Assembly: GCF_001426265.1 (NCBI RefSeq)
Contig: NZ_LMDG01000035.1
Location: 248,001-312,000 of the forward strand
Length of the DNA: 64,000 nucleotides
Source: Rhizobium sp. Root1220
GTDB taxonomy: Bacteria; Pseudomonadota; Alphaproteobacteria; Rhizobiales; Rhizobiaceae
Direction of reading: 5' to 3'
Position 1 is the first letter of the stretch. The number at the start of each line of letters is the position of its first letter. Below the pieces are notes generated by a model. The model saw only the letters and a list, made by a program, of their open reading frames with translations, did no database searches and was not told the origin of the DNA. Shown piece after piece: positions 63,930-64,000 of this stretch. The position numbers and the translations under genes were made by a program.

Positions 63930-64000
63930 TACAACAGCGGCGCCGGCAGCGCTTAGACCAAGATATAGGCTTTTCACGACCTCCGTATGATTTCACGGCC

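Overview
The window looks like a piece of a GC-rich alphaproteobacterial genome of the Rhizobiaceae (Sinorhizobium/Ensifer/Rhizobium type). Supporting signs are a seven-gene alpha-galactoside (agp/aga) locus laid out as in Sinorhizobium, a thiMED salvage operon under a TPP riboswitch, a PutA without an N-terminal DNA-binding domain paired with an Lrp-type regulator, a ThuA/Gfo-Idh pair, and a very high density of sugar ABC transporters. No rRNA, tRNA, IS element or CRISPR array was seen. The content (transport and catabolism, no core information-processing genes) fits a secondary replicon or an accessory chromosomal region; that is inference.

Layout. 1-592: 5' part of a GH15 glucoamylase-like gene running off the left edge. 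815-2706: a small lipoprotein, a DMT permease and a small hypothetical gene. 2806-7111: putA and its divergent Lrp-type regulator. 7191-10346: TPP riboswitch, thiM-thiE-thiD and a coupled SDR gene. 10371-16734: sugar ABC transporter without its own ATPase, facing a ROK regulator, a Gfo/Idh oxidoreductase and a ThuA-like protein. 16825-22803: ribose-type ABC transporter with two different permeases, and a divergent LacI regulator with two tandem operators. 22838-23472: VapBC-like toxin-antitoxin pair. 23607-28726: 2-hydroxyacid dehydrogenase, FMN reductase, an ankyrin-cytochrome c fusion and methylmalonyl-CoA mutase. 28987-34388: Gfo/Idh plus a complete sugar ABC transporter. 34404-44786: a small secreted protein, then two divergent catabolic arms (D-threonine-aldolase/D-serine-dehydratase-like enzyme, two MlrC-like enzymes, NTF2-like, RidA-like, RpiR regulator, SDR, GH20 hexosaminidase, MFS). 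45453-48762: a LuxR-type regulator next to a curli-like locus (curlin-repeat protein, CsgH-like chaperone, beta-barrel protein). 49064-51534: AraC regulator, AhpD-like protein and a TehA/SLAC1 channel. 51613-61708: agaL2-agpDCBA-agaL1 and the divergent AraC activator agpT. 61734-63887: DUF899 and DUF1254 proteins.

How it works together. Most of the window is a set of self-contained carbon-source modules: binding protein, permeases, ATPase, local regulator and one or more glycosidases or oxidoreductases. A recurring architectural feature is a strong hairpin just after each of the four binding-protein genes that has a downstream operon partner, and also after the curlin gene; it probably sets the first product in excess over the rest. 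Two loci stand out as possibly undescribed: the compact curli-like locus with a nested dyad in front of the curlin gene, and the 34.8-44.8 kb divergent catabolic cluster, which shares a TGAAA-N(4-5)-TTTCA dyad with the ABC transporter operon at 29-34 kb.
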